A stretch of DNA of 64,000 bases from NCBI GenBank assembly GCA_016720065.1, contig JADJXY010000002.1, positions 633,001-697,000 of the forward strand, written 5' to 3'. This document shows, piece by piece, positions 16,032-24,453 of the stretch. The DNA is from Betaproteobacteria bacterium (GTDB lineage: Bacteria > Pseudomonadota > Gammaproteobacteria > Burkholderiales > Rhodocyclaceae). The notes beneath the pieces were generated by a model. The model saw only the letters and a list, made by a program, of their open reading frames with translations, was not told where the DNA came from and ran no database searches. Made by a program: the position numbers and the translations under genes. Every line of letters starts with the position of its first letter. The stretch's first letter is position 1.

Positions 16032-16152
16032 CAGTCAATTAAAAATGGGGGAGCTTCCATGGCCCCGGGCGCCGCTTGAGCGGCCGAGGGGATTGGCCTC
16101 GGGTCCGGCAGTCCACGGGGCCGTGACGATTGACACCGAAGGAGGGTGCACC

Positions 16153-16416
16153 ATGCAGTTATCCGAGAAACATCGGGAGTACTGGCACCGCAATCTCAAG
16201 ATCACCGGACTCTTGCTGGGGATCTGGTTTGTGGTGACCTACGTGGCCGCGTTTTTCGCGCGGGATCTCAACGCCATCACCATTCTTGGCTTTCCCCTCG
16301 GCTTCTATATGGGAGCCCAGGGTTCCTTGATCATTTATGTGGCGATCATCTGGTATTACGCGCGCTACATGAACGACCTCGACAAGGAGTACGGCGTGCA
16401 CGAGGGGGATGACTGA
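16153..16416 (+). CDS. DUF4212 small symporter subunit (copy 2)
   Basis: The 87-residue protein has two helices and carries YWHRNLKITGLL and FARDLNAITILGFPLGFYMG, as in copy 1. ATG 16153 follows GAAGGAGGGTG, the best Shine-Dalgarno in this part of the window; longer upstream starts lack one. The stop shares a base with the ATG of the symporter (TGATG), the usual small-subunit-first order for this family. Confidence 0.92.
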   Translation: MQLSEKHREYWHRNLKITGLLLGIWFVVTYVAAFFARDLNAITILGFPLGFYMGAQGSLIIYVAIIWYYARYMNDLDKEYGVHEGDD

Positions 16417-18506
16417 TGAACACGACCATGAGTTCGAATCAGGCCTTCTTCAAGCAGCTTTCCCGCTACTACACCTTCTACACCGGCGGCTTCATCGCCT
16501 TCGTGATCGTGGTCGGAATACTGGAATTTGCCGGGGTGCCCAACAAGATCCTCGGTTATCTCTTCCTCTTTGCCACCATCCTGCTCTACGCCGGCATCGG
16601 CTTCATGTCCAAGACGGCGGACGTGGGGGAGTACTACGTGGCGGGGCGGCGCGTTCCGGCGCTGTTCAACGGCATGGCCACCGGCGCAGACTGGATGAGC
16701 GCAGCCTCCTTCATCGGCATGGCGGGCACCCTGTACCACTCCGGCTATGACGGCCTGGCCTTCATCATGGGCTGGACGGGGGGCTACTGCCTGGTGGCGC
16801 TCTTCCTGGCGCCCTACCTGCGCAAGTTCGGGCAATTCACCATTCCCGACTTTCTGGGGGCCCGTTACGGCGGCAACATCCCGCGCTTCATCGGCGTGGT
16901 CGCGGCCGTCACCTGCTCCTTTACCTACGTCATCGCCCAGATCTACGGCGTCGGCATCATCACCGCACGCTTCACTGGCCTGGAATTCCAGATCGGCGTC
17001 TTCGTCGGTCTCGCCGGCATCCTGGTCTGCTCCTTCCTGGGGGGCATGAAGGCGGTGACCTGGACCCAGGTGGCCCAGTACATCATCCTCATCGTCGCCT
17101 ACATGATCCCGGTGGTCTGGCTTTCGGTGAAGCACACCAACGTGCCGGTTCCGCAGGTGGCTTACGGCTACGTCCTGCAGAAGGTCACCGAGCGCGAGAA
17201 GGTGCTCAACGACAAGACCAGCGAGGTGGGGGCCAAGGAAGAGAGCGTGCGCCAGATCTTCCGCGACCGCGCTGCCGCAGCGGAAGCCAAGCTGAAGGAA
17301 CTGGAGGCCTCCGGGCCGACTTTCCTGGCGGCGGAAAAGGACAAGGCCGCGGCCAAGGTCGCCGAGCTCAAGGCCGCCAACGCCGACGCCAAGGCCATCG
17401 AGGCGGCCGAGAAGGCGGTCAAGGACTTCCCGGCTGACGTGGCCGCCGCCAAGGCACAGTGGAAGAAGGATGCCGACGGCGCCAAGGCCAAGGCCGCTCC
17501 GGTCAAGCCCCACGCCGAGGCCTTCCCGGCCAAGGATGACGCCGCCCGGGACGTGGCCAAGAAGAACTTCCTCGCCCTGGTGTTCTGCCTCATGGTGGGG
17601 ACGGCCGCACTGCCGCACATCCTGATGCGCTTCTACACCACGCCTTCGGTACAGGAGGCGCGACGCTCGGTGTTCTGGTCGCTGTTCTTCATCTTCCTCC
17701 TCTACTTCACCGCCCCGGCGCTCGCTGTGCTGGTCAAGTACGAGGTCTACAGCAACCTGGTGGGAACCGCCTTCGCGCAATTGCCGGCGTGGGTCTCCAA
17801 CTGGGCGGCGGTGGACAAGACGCTGATGGCGATCACCGACATCAACAAGGACGGCATCGTGCAACTGGCCGAAATCACCATCGGCGGCGACCTGGTGGTG
17901 CTGGCGACCCCCGAGATCGCAGGGCTGCCCTACGTGATCTCCGGCCTGGTGGCGGCGGGCGGCCTGGCCGCGGCGCTGTCCACCGCCGACGGTCTGCTGC
18001 TGACCATCGCCAACGCCCTGTCCCACGACGTGTATTACAAGATGATCGATCCCAATGCGCCGACCACCCGCCGTCTGGTGGTGTCCAAGGCGCTGCTCCT
18101 GGTGGTGGCGCTGCTTGCGGCCTATGTCACTTCCTTGAAGCCGGGGGACATCCTCTTCCTCGTCGGGGCGGCGTTCTCGCTGGCGGCATCGGCCTTCTTC
18201 CCGGCCCTCGTGTGCGGGGTGTTCTGGAAGCGGGCCAACAAGCTGGGGGCCATCCTCGGCATGCTGGCGGGTCTGGGGATCTGTGCCTACTACATGTACA
18301 TCACCTACCCGTTCTTCGGCGTCAATGCCCCCAAGTGGTGGGACATCAACCCCATCTCCGCCGGCATCTTCGGCATCCCCGCCGGCTTCATCGGCATCAT
18401 CGTCGGGACGCTCATCAGCCCGGCGCCGTCCAGGGAAGTCCAGGAACTGGTGGACCATGTCCGCTACCCGAACCTGGAAGGTGACCTCAATACCCAGGGC
18501 AGCTGA
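16416..18506 (+). CDS. Sodium/solute symporter, VC_2705 subfamily (copy 2)
   Basis: This 696-residue transporter is collinear with copy 1, with the hallmark EYYVAGRRVPALFNGMATG. It has an even more Lys/Ala/Glu-rich helical insertion (about residues 240-385) and an EF-hand-like loop, DINKDGIVQLAE, encoded at 17838-17873. The insertion is predicted to be coiled coil by its heptad-like Ala/Lys/Glu content. The gene is coupled to the DUF4212 gene upstream and followed by a terminator. A role in acetate or other carboxylate uptake is inferred from family and context, not shown by sequence. Confidence 0.93.
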   Translation: MNTTMSSNQAFFKQLSRYYTFYTGGFIAFVIVVGILEFAGVPNKILGYLFLFATILLYAGIGFMSKTADVGEYYVAGRRVPALFNGMATGADWMSAASFIGMAGTLYHSGYDGLAFIMGWTGGYCLVALFLAPYLRKFGQFTIPDFLGARYGGNIPRFIGVVAAVTCSFTYVIAQIYGVGIITARFTGLEFQIGVFVGLAGILVCSFLGGMKAVTWTQVAQYIILIVAYMIPVVWLSVKHTNVPVPQVAYGYVLQKVTEREKVLNDKTSEVGAKEESVRQIFRDRAAAAEAKLKELEASGPTFLAAEKDKAAAKVAELKAANADAKAIEAAEKAVKDFPADVAAAKAQWKKDADGAKAKAAPVKPHAEAFPAKDDAARDVAKKNFLALVFCLMVGTAALPHILMRFYTTPSVQEARRSVFWSLFFIFLLYFTAPALAVLVKYEVYSNLVGTAFAQLPAWVSNWAAVDKTLMAITDINKDGIVQLAEITIGGDLVVLATPEIAGLPYVISGLVAAGGLAAALSTADGLLLTIANALSHDVYYKMIDPNAPTTRRLVVSKALLLVVALLAAYVTSLKPGDILFLVGAAFSLAASAFFPALVCGVFWKRANKLGAILGMLAGLGICAYYMYITYPFFGVNAPKWWDINPISAGIFGIPAGFIGIIVGTLISPAPSREVQELVDHVRYPNLEGDLNTQGS

Positions 18507-18526
18507 TGCCGCTTGCCCATCAAGGT

Positions 18527-18554
18527 AAAAAGCCCGCTTCGGCGGGCTTTTTTT
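18527..18554. terminator. Bidirectional intrinsic terminator
   Basis: AGCCCGC (18531-18537), a TTCG loop and GCGGGCT (18542-18548) are followed by a run of T, and preceded by AAAAA, which gives T's on the other strand. It closes both the symporter operon on the plus strand and the TPR gene on the minus strand. Confidence 0.85.
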
Positions 18555-19141
18555 CAGAAGGGAAGGTCCTGCACCAGGTGGCGCAGATCGCTGCGCTCCG
18601 TGTCGCGGATCAACTGATTGCTGCGTCGCGGGTCGAAGGCGCGCAGGTGCTCGACGACGCCCTTGACCCGATCCGGATTGAGGGCGTGGTGCTGGGCCAT
18701 GCCCAACTGGTACCAGACCTCGCCGGCCATGGGTTGCAGCCGGGCGGCCTCTTCAAGAGCGGCGGCGGCCTCGCCGTGGCGGCCCTGGGCGGCCCGGGCC
18801 ATGCCGAGGCCGTACCAGGCGCGGTCCAGATTCGGGCGGATACGCACAGCCTCGGCGAAGGCCTCGGCCGCTCCGGCCGGGTCGCCGCCCTGATCGAGGG
18901 AAAAGCCCAGGTTGAAGCGGGTCTCCGCGTCGTCTGGCTGCAAACGAACCGCTTCCTGGAACCAGTGTATGCTCTCGCGCCAGCGTTTCGCCCGGGCGGC
19001 GAGGTAGCCCAGATTGCGGGCTGCCGAAGCATCCGGAGCGTGATGAAACGCCGCAACGTAGGCTTCAAAGGCCAGATCGGTCTGGCCCAGGAAGTGAAAC
19101 AGCCAGCCGCGGGTGGTGTAACGCCAATGCTCGAAATTCAT
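18554..19141 (-). CDS. Tetratricopeptide-repeat protein
   Basis: The 195-residue protein has about four TPR units, seen as W/L-G-Y-F-A-P spaced every 34 residues, for example AARNLGYLAARAKRWRESIHWFQEAVRLQPD (two halves of one repeat pair). It starts at ATG 19141 (MNFEHWRY). Longer in-frame starts up to 19321 would overlap the divergent membrane-protein gene. No signal peptide or catalytic domain is visible. TPRs mediate protein contacts; no partner is evident. Confidence 0.8.
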   Translation of the reverse strand: MNFEHWRYTTRGWLFHFLGQTDLAFEAYVAAFHHAPDASAARNLGYLAARAKRWRESIHWFQEAVRLQPDDAETRFNLGFSLDQGGDPAGAAEAFAEAVRIRPNLDRAWYGLGMARAAQGRHGEAAAALEEAARLQPMAGEVWYQLGMAQHHALNPDRVKGVVEHLRAFDPRRSNQLIRDTERSDLRHLVQDLPF

Positions 19142-19202
19142 GGGGCGGGAAGGCTCCGGTCGAACAGGGTCGGCGGACCGACCCGGGATTGAGGAAAGCG
19201 TC

Positions 19203-19508
19203 ATGGTATCCAGCCAGTTGTTCATTGTCAGCGTGTTGCGCGCCCTGGTCGAAGTGGCCGGGCTCTTTCTCCTCGGCCAGGGCCTCCTCTGGGTTCTGGC
19301 CGGCGCAGGGCGCGAGCGCAATGCGGTCTACCGTCTCTTCCAACTCCTCACCAGGCCGGTGGTCCGCGCGGTGCGGGCCCTTGCGCCCAAGGTCATCCTG
19401 GACCGCCACATTCCCGTGGTCGCCTTCTTCCTTCTCTTCTGGCTGTGGATATTTCTCGCCTACCTGCGCCGCCTCATCTGCGACGCCAACGGAATCGCCT
19501 GCGGCTGA
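19203..19508 (+). CDS. Small two-helix membrane protein
   Basis: The 101-residue protein has two hydrophobic segments, about residues 6-32 and 64-85, separated by a basic loop. I chose ATG 19203, after TTGAGGAAAG, over upstream in-frame starts that overlap the divergent TPR gene. It ends in a short tail, LICDANGIACG, with two cysteines. I do not recognise the family. Confidence 0.65.
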   Translation: MVSSQLFIVSVLRALVEVAGLFLLGQGLLWVLAGAGRERNAVYRLFQLLTRPVVRAVRALAPKVILDRHIPVVAFFLLFWLWIFLAYLRRLICDANGIACG

Positions 19509-19545
19509 AGGGCCGTGTGCCGTTGCCCGCAAGCCCAGGCGGCTG

Positions 19546-19574
19546 TTGGTGTTGCCAGGTAGTTCTGATAGAAT
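19546..19574 (+). promoter_or_regulatory. Promoter of tRNA-Ser
   Basis: TTGGTG (19546-19551) and TAGAAT (19569-19574) are separated by 17 bp. The -10 hexamer ends 12 nt before the tRNA, followed by a GC-rich discriminator. Confidence 0.55.
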
Positions 19575-19586
19575 GCGCCGCTTCGC

Positions 19587-19677
<91 letters not shown>

Positions 19678-19688
19678 GGATTATAAGA

Positions 19689-19716
19689 AAACCGCCTATC
19701 CAGGCGGTTTTTTTTC
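19689..19716 (+). terminator. Terminator of tRNA-Ser
   Basis: AAACCGCC (19689-19696) pairs with GGCGGTTT (19703-19710) and is followed by further T's. The adjoining sequence immediately becomes the truncated transposase frame. Confidence 0.85.
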
Positions 19717-19718
19717 GC

Positions 19719-20849
19719 CTACACCTGCGTGTCTGCGCGGGTTGCTGCGGGTTCAAGCGGGATCGCCGGGAACTGGCCGAATGGGTCGCCTCGCTGCGAC
19801 CCGACGAGGTCGTCATGGACAGCACCGGCATCTACTGGAAGAGTCCGTATGCGGCGCTGGAGGCGGTCGGCATTCGCGCGAAGGTGGTCAATGCGCGGCA
19901 CGTCAAGAACGTCCCGGGGCGCAAGACGGATGTCGGGGACGCCCACTGGCTGGCAACGCTGGCGCGCGCGGGTCTGCTGCGCGGCTCGTTCGTGCCGCCG
20001 GCCAAACTGCGCAAACTGCGCCTGATTGCCCGGCAGCGGCAGAAGCTGGTCGGCCAGCTGGCCTCCGAGAAGAACCGGCTGCACAAGGTGCTCACCGACA
20101 GCGGCGTTCGCCTCGGCGTCGTGGTCAGTGATCTGCACGGCCAGTCGGCCCGGGCCATGGTCAAGGCGATCATTGCCGGGCAATCGCCTCAAGAAGTCCT
20201 CCGGTTCGCCAGCCGTCGGCTCAAGGCCAGTCGTGAGGAACTGTTCGACGCCTTGCAGGGCGAGCTGACCGCCAGTCACCGGTTTGTGCTCGATGAACTG
20301 ATGGGCCATGTCGAGGAGATCGAGGCCCGCATCGCCCGCTTCGACGCCCGCCTGCTGGGCGAACTGGAAGCCGAGCGCAATACCCTGGCGCTGCTTCAAA
20401 CCATCCCCGGCGTCGATCTGATCGGCGCGGCCATGCTACTCGTGGAAATCGGCACCGACATGAACGCCTTCGGCAGCCCTGACCGTCTGGCCTCTTGGGT
20501 GGGCATCTGCCCCGGTAACAACGAGTCTGCCTGCAAGCGAAAGTCCGGCCATGTTCGCAAGGGCAACCTCTACGTCCGTCGCCTGCTCTGCGAGTTTGCC
20601 CATGCCGCCAGCCGCACCACCTCGGTGTTCAAGTCGAAGTTCCAGGCGCTCGTCGTCCGCCGCGGCTACAAACGAGCCATCATCGCCATTGGCCACAAGA
20701 TTCTGCGCACCCTCTACTTCATGCTCAAGCGGCGCGAACATTACCGGGATTCCGCCACCGACTATGAAGCGCTCTCCGTCCAACGTAATGCCCCGCGCTG
20801 GATCAAGGCCCTCACCAAGTTCGGCTTCATCGCCCCAGCCACCGCCTGA
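19719..20849 (+). pseudogene. IS110-family transposase, 5'-truncated
   Basis: The frame gives about 377 codons, of which 344 follow the ATG at 19815. It shows the IS110 architecture. The end of the RuvC-like DEDD domain is present (VVMDSTGIYW and KTDVGDAHWLA, two catalytic Asp kept, the usual Glu replaced by Asp). A coiled-coil region and the C-terminal transposase_20 domain follow, with TIPGVDLIGAAMLLVEIG and SWVGICPGNNESACK. The first ~40-50 residues, with the first catalytic Asp, are missing: the homologous frame begins abruptly just after the tRNA-Ser terminator. It is probably inactive. IS110 ends carry guide (bridge) RNA; the left end is lost here. Confidence 0.8.
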
Positions 20850-20988
20850 TCGCTTCGCCGATTGCTGCGCCTCGCCTTTCCATGACCCTCATCGGTCAGC
20901 ATTGCGCTCGCCCTCGGAGGCATCTCTTTCACGCTAAACATCACAACACACCGCGCAGGTTTCACTTTCGCCCCTGACTGCCAAAGCG

Positions 20989-21013
20989 TATGATGTACAG
21001 AATACTGCACATC
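20989..21013 (+). promoter_or_regulatory. Promoter/operator of the toxin-antitoxin operon
   Basis: The arms GATGTACAG (20992-21000) and CTGCACATC (21005-21013) form an inverted repeat with one mismatch around AATA. The left arm contains TGTACA, the core hexamer described for YefM operators. TATGAT (20989-20994) overlaps it as a likely -10 box. This geometry fits autorepression by the antitoxin encoded 23 nt downstream. Confidence 0.6.
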
Positions 21014-21035
21014 TTGTGTGGTTCAGGAGGCCATC

Positions 21036-21326
21036 ATGGGTATTTCCGCAAGCGACGTTATTCCCCTCTCGCACGCCAGAGCGAACTTCTCGGAGCTGGC
21101 CGAAGAGGTTAAAGCAGGTGCCGAGAAGATCATCACCAAGAACGGCGAGAGCTATATCGCCCTGATCGACGCCAGCCGTCTGGACTACTACCACCAACTG
21201 GAACGCGAGCGCATTCACCTGCTGTTGATCGACGATGCCTCCAAGGGGCTCGACGATGTGGCCGCTGGCAAGGTGAAGGATGCCCGTAGCGTGATCCAGT
21301 CCATCAAGCGCCGCCGTAGCGCCTGA
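21036..21326 (+). CDS. Phd/YefM-family antitoxin
   Basis: The 96-residue protein starts with the Phd/YefM DNA-binding motif (VIPLSHARANFSELAEEV), then EKIITKNGESYIALIDASRLDYY, and has a charged C-terminal tail that would bind the toxin. ATG 21036 follows AGGAGG at ideal spacing; a GTG at 21018 in frame lies upstream of that Shine-Dalgarno and is rejected. It overlaps an operator-like dyad in its leader and precedes the toxin gene by about 20 bp. Confidence 0.9.
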   Translation: MGISASDVIPLSHARANFSELAEEVKAGAEKIITKNGESYIALIDASRLDYYHQLERERIHLLLIDDASKGLDDVAAGKVKDARSVIQSIKRRRSA

Positions 21327-21345
21327 TTTGCGGCAGGGTCAGCTT

Positions 21346-21735
21346 GTGGCGAAAAAACCTGTCGTCAAATTCACTGCTAATTTCGAGCGCAACCTCGAAG
21401 GCATCGAACTTTTCCTGACCGAAGTGGAAGCACCGCAGGCCTTCGGCGGCTTGCTGGATGAACTGCTCGACACGGTGATCCCCAACCTTGAGCGCTTCCC
21501 GGGAATGGGTAGGCCATTTTTGGCCCGCCAAGCGCGCTCCGTCGAGACCACCAATGCCTTGGCGACGCTACGCGCAAAGTTGTTGGCGCTGACACCGGAC
21601 GCGGATGCCTTGCGCGAATACGTCCTCAAGGATTACCTGCTGCTCTACGCACCGATTGGCGGCGCGATTTACCTGCTCGCCATCAGGCATCAGCGGCAAC
21701 TTTCGTTCGACTTTGAAGGCCACTGGGGACGATAA
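21346..21735 (+). CDS. RelE/ParE-superfamily toxin
   Basis: The roughly 129-residue protein has the RelE/ParE fold signature: KFTANFERNLEGIELFL near the start, PNLERFPGMGRPF in the middle and a C-terminal YAPIGGAIYLLAIRHQRQLSFDF. Start choice is uncertain: GTG 21346 (VAKKPVVKF) is preferred over TTG 21328, and neither has a strong Shine-Dalgarno. It is paired with the Phd/YefM antitoxin and next to an IS110 remnant by tRNA-Ser, so the pair was probably acquired. Whether it cleaves mRNA or blocks gyrase is not decidable here. Confidence 0.85.
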   Translation: MAKKPVVKFTANFERNLEGIELFLTEVEAPQAFGGLLDELLDTVIPNLERFPGMGRPFLARQARSVETTNALATLRAKLLALTPDADALREYVLKDYLLLYAPIGGAIYLLAIRHQRQLSFDFEGHWGR

Positions 21736-21884
21736 ACCAACGCCATAGTACTTGCTCCTGCTCCTGCCACTGCCACTGCTCAGCTTCAGGCAAGCCAGGG
21801 CGACCCCTCCCAGCAGGGGCGCGACCCGGCCCGCAGCAGCTTCGACTCCGGTCGCACGCGGCAGCCGGGCCGGTCGACTTGGAC

Positions 21885-22454
21885 TTACTGCTTGATCGCT
21901 TCCAGGGAGATGTTCAGGGTGACCTCGTCGCTGACGTAGGGCACGCTCTTGCTGACGTTGAAATCGCTGCGCTTGATCTTGGTGACGGCGTTGGCGCCGA
22001 TGGCGTCGCGCTTGACCATGGGGTGGGGCTGGGCGGCGAAGTGGGTGACGGCCAGGGTCACCGGCTTGGTGACGCCCTTGATGGTGAGGTTGCCGTCGAT
22101 GGAGACCGGCTTGTCGCCTTCGAACTTCACCTGGGTGGATTTGAAGGTGATGGTCGGGTGATTGGCCGTATCGAAGAGTTCCGGCCCCTGGATGTGTTCG
22201 GCGAACAGGGCTGAGCCGGCATCGACGGACCTGGCATCGATGCTGATGTCTACCGATCCGCTGCGGGCGGCCTTATCCCAAACGATGGTTCCCGTGGTCT
22301 TCAGGAAGCGGTGGGTCTGGGTGCTGAAGCCCAGGTGGTTGTAGCTGAAGCTGGGGTAGGTGTGGGTGCCTTCGACGGCATAGGTTTCCGGTGCGGCAAG
22401 GGCGGGGAAGGCCAGGGTGGCGGTCAGGGCGGCGAGGGCGAGGCTTTTCTTCAT
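21885..22454 (-). CDS. YceI-family periplasmic lipid-binding protein (1)
   Basis: The 189-residue protein has a clear signal peptide (MKKSLALAALTATLAFPALA) and the YceI barrel: YAVEGTHTYPSFSYNHLGFS near the start, then NHPTITFKSTQVKFEGD and GNLTIKGVTKPVTLAV. YceI proteins bind isoprenoid quinone-like lipids in the periplasm. It is the last gene of a five-gene operon and 47 bp from its YceI paralogue. The partner cytochrome b561 in the same operon supports a role in quinone handling (inference). Confidence 0.93.
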   Translation of the reverse strand: MKKSLALAALTATLAFPALAAPETYAVEGTHTYPSFSYNHLGFSTQTHRFLKTTGTIVWDKAARSGSVDISIDARSVDAGSALFAEHIQGPELFDTANHPTITFKSTQVKFEGDKPVSIDGNLTIKGVTKPVTLAVTHFAAQPHPMVKRDAIGANAVTKIKRSDFNVSKSVPYVSDEVTLNISLEAIKQ

Positions 22455-22478
22455 GGGTTTCTCCTTGTGAGGATTGAT

Positions 22479-22518
22479 TGCGGGGGATTACTTGCGGGGG
22501 ATTACTTGCGGGGCGCCG
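22479..22518. repeat. 14-bp tandem repeat between the two yceI genes
   Basis: TTGCGGGGGATTAC occurs twice in tandem and is followed by a partial third copy (TTGCGGGG). It runs from the intergenic region into the last codons of the upstream yceI gene. It looks like a replication-slippage duplication. Confidence 0.7.
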
Positions 22519-23062
22519 CGACGATGCGGAACTTGATGTGAACTTCGTTGGCGACGGTGGAAACGTCGGACCAGACGCCGTCGCCGACGGCAAAATCGAG
22601 GCGCTTCAGGGTGAAGGCACCGTCGAACACGCCGTTGCCCGCTTCCTGGCGGAAGCTCATGGGCGCGACGATGTCCTGGGTCTTGCCCTTGATGGTGAGC
22701 TTGCCGGCGAGTTCGTAGCGTTCACCCCCCAGGGGCTTCACTGCCGTGGAGACGAAGCTTGCGCCGGGAAAGGCCTTGAGGTTGAACCAGGCCTTGCCTA
22801 CCACTTCGTCGTTGGCGTCCCTGGATCCCGCATCCACGCTGGCCAGGTCGAGTTCGAAGCGGGCGCTGGCGGCGGCGGGTCTGGCCGGGTCGAAGCTCAG
22901 GCTGGCCGAGAATTTGCGGAAGCGCCCCTCCACGGGAACGCCCATCTGGCGCGAGACGAAGCCGAGGCTGCTCTTGTCGGCGAGGAATTCGCCGTATTCG
23001 ACCGCGTGGGCGGCGGGGGCCGCCAGGGCGAGGGCGGTGGCGAGGGAAAGCAGGCGGGTCAT
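22502..23062 (-). CDS. YceI-family periplasmic lipid-binding protein (2)
   Basis: The 186-residue protein has a signal peptide (MTRLLSLATALALAAPAAHA) and a YceI barrel (GFVSRQMGVPVEGRFRKFSA near the start, KLTIKGKTQDIVAPMSF later). It is more diverged from typical YceI than the downstream paralogue. It starts 13 bp after the cytochrome b561 stop. The C-terminus runs into the tandem repeat. Confidence 0.9.
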   Translation of the reverse strand: MTRLLSLATALALAAPAAHAVEYGEFLADKSSLGFVSRQMGVPVEGRFRKFSASLSFDPARPAAASARFELDLASVDAGSRDANDEVVGKAWFNLKAFPGASFVSTAVKPLGGERYELAGKLTIKGKTQDIVAPMSFRQEAGNGVFDGAFTLKRLDFAVGDGVWSDVSTVANEVHIKFRIVAAPRK

Positions 23063-23075
23063 GGGCTTCTCCGGA

Positions 23076-23621
23076 TCAGGGTTGCTTGGCGAGAAAGGGC
23101 AGCATGCGGGCGAGGATGTCGTCCTTGTCGATCAGATGGTGCTTAAGGGCGGCGCCGATGTGGGCGAGGACGAGGAGGAAAAGGGTGCCGTTGAGCCCCA
23201 TGTGGACGCCCTTGAGCATGTCCCCCAGGGCTTCGTCCTTGCCCAGCAGATCCGGCAGGGGCAGGACGCCGAACCACACGGTCTGGAAGCCCTTGGCCGA
23301 ACTCATGAGCCAGCCGGATAGCGGAATCGCCAGCATCAGCAGGTACAGGAGGTGGTGCAGGCCATGGGCGGCGGTCTGCTGCCAGCGCGGCATGGCGGCG
23401 GGCAGGGGCGGCGGCCGGTGGCCGATACGCCAGGCAAGCCGGGCGAGAACGAGCAGAAAGGCGGTGACTCCGGCCCATTTGTGCCAGGAATAGACCTTGA
23501 GCTTCCAGGGCGAGAGGGGCAGGTCGTGCATGTAGGTCCCTACGGCGAAGAGGCCGAGCAGCAGGAAGGCCATGATCCAGTGCAGGGCGATGGCGGTGGA
23601 GGTGTAGCGCAGGGGGGGCAT
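23076..23621 (-). CDS. Cytochrome b561 family protein
   Basis: The 181-residue protein has four membrane helices, and histidines placed for two haems: ALHWIMAFLLLGL, YSWHKWAGVTAFL, GLHHLLYLLMLAIPLSGW and VHMGLNGTLFLLVLAHIGAALKHH. CybB-type proteins pass electrons from quinol in the inner membrane and often neighbour YceI genes. The start is ATG 23621 (MPPLRYTSTAI), 7 bp after the dioxygenase stop. Confidence 0.93.
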   Translation of the reverse strand: MPPLRYTSTAIALHWIMAFLLLGLFAVGTYMHDLPLSPWKLKVYSWHKWAGVTAFLLVLARLAWRIGHRPPPLPAAMPRWQQTAAHGLHHLLYLLMLAIPLSGWLMSSAKGFQTVWFGVLPLPDLLGKDEALGDMLKGVHMGLNGTLFLLVLAHIGAALKHHLIDKDDILARMLPFLAKQP

Positions 23622-23628
23622 GGTGTTC

Positions 23629-24441
23629 TCAGGAGAGTCGGGCAGGGCGGAAGGCGTAAGCGTCCATGGCCAGGATGCCGTGGTCGACGCCGGCGTGAAA
23701 ACGCTCGCGCCGGCTGTGCGGCCCGCCGGCGCCCAGGGCGACGAAGAGGGGTAGCAGGTGCTCCTCGCTGGGGTGGGCGCGCCGGGCGGCGGGCGCTCGC
23801 TGGCGGTAGTCGACGAGAGCGGCATCGTCGCCGCGCTCGACGCATTCGTGTATCCAGGCGGCAAATTCGTCCACGTAGGCCAGGGGCTCACCGCCGGTGG
23901 CTGCGCCCAGGCGGAAATCGGCCAGGTTGTGGGTCAGGTTGCCCGAGGCCAGGATCAGCACGCCCTGGTCGAGGAGTCCCCGCAGGGCCCGGCCCAGGGC
24001 CAAGTGCTCCCGCGCGCCCCGGCCGCCGAGCAGGGAGAGCGGAACGACGGGAATGTCGGCCTCCGGATACATGAGCATGAGCGGCGTCCAGGCGCCGTGG
24101 TCCAGCCCTCGGTCGGGTTCGCTGGCTGCTTGGAGGCCGGCTTCTTGCAGGGCGCGGAGGACGGCGGAGGTCACGGCCTGGTCACCCCGGGCGGGATAGC
24201 GCAGGCGGTAGAGTTCGGGCGGGAAGCCGTGGAAATCATGCAGGGTCTCCGGCGCTTCGGCGTACCCGACCGTGGGACGTTCGGCCTGCCAGTGGGCGCT
24301 GACGACGACTATGGCCCGGGGCCGCGGCAGGGTCGCGGCGAAACGGGTCAGGGCAGCGCCGGCCGCCCCGGGTTCCAAGGCCAGGGTGGGCGCGCCGTGG
24401 GGAACGAAGAGGGCGGGAAGCGGCTGTGAAGACGTGGGCAT
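23629..24441 (-). CDS. DODA-type (class III) extradiol dioxygenase family protein
   Basis: The 270-residue protein matches the YgiD/DODA family. It has ALFVPHGAPTLAL near the start, VVVSAHWQ, a DHGAWTPLMLMYP motif with the metal-site His, and SGNLTHNL with a second His. These enzymes are zinc or iron dioxygenases acting on catechol-like substrates. The substrate here is unknown, though a quinol or catechol would fit its operon. It lies 12 bp after the qorB-like gene. Confidence 0.9.
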   Translation of the reverse strand: MPTSSQPLPALFVPHGAPTLALEPGAAGAALTRFAATLPRPRAIVVVSAHWQAERPTVGYAEAPETLHDFHGFPPELYRLRYPARGDQAVTSAVLRALQEAGLQAASEPDRGLDHGAWTPLMLMYPEADIPVVPLSLLGGRGAREHLALGRALRGLLDQGVLILASGNLTHNLADFRLGAATGGEPLAYVDEFAAWIHECVERGDDAALVDYRQRAPAARRAHPSEEHLLPLFVALGAGGPHSRRERFHAGVDHGILAMDAYAFRPARLS

Positions 24442-24453
24442 GATGCTTGGTGG

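Noticed and set aside
21750..21785. GCTCCT and GCCACT short repeats after the toxin gene
   Set aside because: Only two units each; looks like simple low-complexity intergenic sequence.
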